Positions 62,661-64,000 of a stretch of DNA of 64,000 nt are shown here, piece by piece. Position numbers and translations under genes: made by a program. The notes beneath the pieces are model-generated. The model worked only from the letters and a program-made list of their open reading frames with translations. It ran no database searches and was not told the DNA's origin. The DNA lies in contig JADKKR010000007.1 of assembly GCA_016720395.1 (NCBI GenBank), forward strand, positions 62,001-126,000, read 5' to 3'. This stretch comes from Geobacteraceae bacterium (GTDB taxonomy: Bacteria > Desulfobacterota > Desulfuromonadia > Geobacterales > Pseudopelobacteraceae). The stretch's first letter is position 1. Every line of letters begins with the position of its first letter.

Positions 62661-64000
62661 CTATCTCAAGCCGAGCAGAACCGTGCCGGCGGTCAGTGCA
62701 ACCTGCGATATGATGGTTGTAATATCCTTGATCTCCCGCAGCCAGGCGATCCGCTCGATCTTCTGCGGCACCACCAGGGCATCTCCCGGTTCGAGCATGT
62801 GTGAGGAAAAGCTCCCGATGTTCCAGCGACGGGATTCATCGCTCCAGTGCAGACCGAAGGACGATTGCTGACGACTGAATACCGTCCCGTCTGTCTTGAG
62901 AATGTACATCTCTGATATTTCCGCCTCGTTGGTTACCCCCCCGGCCAACCGCAGGCAGCTGTCGACATCGGAGTTCTCGGGCAGATATACCAGCGAAACC
63001 GGATTGAACACCTGGCCCATTACATTGATCACGCTTGGCCGTACCGGGATCGAAAGATAATCGCCCGCTTCCAGCGTCAGGTCATAATCACTTTTCCGAA
63101 ACTCCTCCAGAGGTTTGAGCTTGATAACCACCCGCCCTTCAGCTTTCAAGCCCTTCATGCGCTGGATGCCCTTCATGACAGCATCCAGCGACGCCTTGGT
63201 CGCCTCCAGTTCATCCTTGGAAGTAGCCACAGATGACAGGGCCGCCTGTTTCTGCAGGACCTCTTTTTCCGCCTTGGCAGCAACCTCTTCAAGCCGCTTC
63301 TGCTGGTCCTGGCGCACTGACTGGCGCAGGAATTTCGCACCGCGCAGATATGCCTTATCGGTATAGCCGCCCGCACGGGCAATCACCGAGCTCAGTTTTT
63401 CACCACGGGCAATTGAATAGATCCCCGGAAAACGGACTTCGCCATCCAGAGTGATGAGTTTATTGGAGGCATCGAACCATTCCGTAACGCCGCGAACGAT
63501 CAGGACGTCATCGGCCTGAAGCGGCAGGTTATGCTGCGCATCACCGGCCATCGCCTTTCCCAGATTCAGCTGAAGGCGCTTTGACTCGGCCTTGTCTCCG
63601 GAAATGATAATCCGCGAGAGTTCGGCCTCCTCGAAATAGGCATTGCGACGGGGGCTACCGGCAGCGGTCACCAGATCCCGGACCGTCATTCCCTGCTTAT
63701 AATCGAAGGTCCCCGGCTTCACGACGGCACCGTTGATAGAAACCCTCGGTTTTTCAACCATCTCCCAGCGGGAGAAGATTTTTACCGTATCCTGTTCCTG
63801 AAGAACAATATTGTCCTGTTCAACTCCGGCCAGAGCCCGGCGCAGATTGACGGTCAAAAGCTCGCGGCGGTAATCCGGCGGCATCAGCCTGGTTATCTCG
63901 GCCACCTCGAGATAGGATTCCGGCAGCAACGCATCGGTGGAAGGGATCAGGTCCTTCAGGCGCATGCCCGATCTGAACTCGAACTCGCCGGGACGCAGGA
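62661..64000 (-). CDS. Wza-like polysaccharide export protein (SLBB repeats), N-terminus outside the window
   Basis: A polysaccharide export outer-membrane protein; 446 codons of its C-terminal part are visible and the frame continues past the right edge. It holds at least three SLBB-type units with the pattern VxVxGxVxxPG: SINGAVVKPGTFDY, TLDGEVRFPGIYSI and INVMGQVFNPVSLVY. A coiled insertion at about 200-260 from the visible start separates the second and third units. The C-terminal helix LTAGTVLLGLR could cross a membrane. It probably belongs to the same EPS operon as the Wzz-like gene. Confidence 0.85.
   Translation of the reverse strand, partial: LRPGEFEFRSGMRLKDLIPSTDALLPESYLEVAEITRLMPPDYRRELLTVNLRRALAGVEQDNIVLQEQDTVKIFSRWEMVEKPRVSINGAVVKPGTFDYKQGMTVRDLVTAAGSPRRNAYFEEAELSRIIISGDKAESKRLQLNLGKAMAGDAQHNLPLQADDVLIVRGVTEWFDASNKLITLDGEVRFPGIYSIARGEKLSSVIARAGGYTDKAYLRGAKFLRQSVRQDQQKRLEEVAAKAEKEVLQKQAALSSVATSKDELEATKASLDAVMKGIQRMKGLKAEGRVVIKLKPLEEFRKSDYDLTLEAGDYLSIPVRPSVINVMGQVFNPVSLVYLPENSDVDSCLRLAGGVTNEAEISEMYILKTDGTVFSRQQSSFGLHWSDESRRWNIGSFSSHMLEPGDALVVPQKIERIAWLREIKDITTIISQVALTAGTVLLGLR

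Overview
The window looks like chromosome from a metal-reducing member of the Geobacterales (Desulfuromonadota). The evidence is two outer-membrane multiheme cytochrome/porin conduits, a futalosine menaquinone gene (mqnE), a hydrogenase-like complex of the Ehr type, several sigma-54-style signals and many Geobacter-type lipoproteins. The species cannot be fixed from sequence alone. No CRISPR array, insertion sequence, rRNA or complete prophage was seen. One tRNA gene (Leu, CAG) is present.

Layout. 1-6.4 kb: end of a 2-Cys peroxiredoxin, a family B DNA polymerase, an exosortase-associated small protein, then galU, metF and metV on the minus strand and an FmdB-type zinc ribbon protein. 6.9-11.1 kb: an ombB-omaB-omcB type porin-cytochrome conduit (barrel, 8-heme periplasmic cytochrome, 12-heme lipoprotein). 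The 12-heme gene is broken by one frameshift. 11.3-19.3 kb: DUF3108 protein, mtgA, rlmN, a DEAD-box helicase, an AcuC-type deacetylase, and a TPR/small membrane protein operon. 19.4-25.6 kb: a second conduit of MtrA/MtrB type, followed by an orphan substrate-binding protein, a lone receiver domain, an OmpA-like lipoprotein and an Smr protein. 25.7-31.8 kb: fabH, a methyltransferase with mqnE, and hcp divergent from a DUF362 ferredoxin-like protein around a Crp/Fnr-type palindrome. 32-36 kb: a structured leader and terminator before glpK, a DHH phosphoesterase, two tiny membrane or exported proteins, dtd and DUF2062. 36-43.4 kb: Pit phosphate transport with its DUF47 partner, uppP, radC, a PagL-like barrel, hemG, a DnaJ-family chaperone and ispF. 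43.6-49 kb: dapF and a four-gene membrane hydrogenase-related operon whose large subunit has lost all four Ni-Fe cysteines. 49-57.7 kb: a MshEN-receiver protein, rpmA/rplU, a large ferredoxin/H-cluster/sigma-54 activator fusion next to a sigma-54 promoter driving a ribbon-helix-helix gene, rng, and a B12-type radical SAM protein. 57.8-64 kb: tRNA-Leu, a TumE/TumA-like toxin-antitoxin pair with antitoxin relics, a secreted beta-helix protein, a PAP2 phosphatase, and the Wzz-like and Wza-like genes of an exopolysaccharide locus that runs off the window.

Best candidates for something new: (1) the regulator at 50859-53138, which joins an [FeFe]-hydrogenase-like H-cluster domain to a sigma-54 AAA+/Fis activator. 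A near-identical palindrome lies in front of its own gene and upstream of a near-consensus -24/-12 promoter for a 61-residue ribbon-helix-helix protein, suggesting a compact redox or H2/CO sensing circuit. (2) The hydrogenase-related complex without Ni-Fe ligands and without a visible small subunit. (3) The leaderless-looking toxin-antitoxin locus and its relics between tRNA-Leu and a tailspike-like gene. (4) A pair of about 130-bp palindromic intergenic elements. (5) The unidentified leader RNA before glpK.
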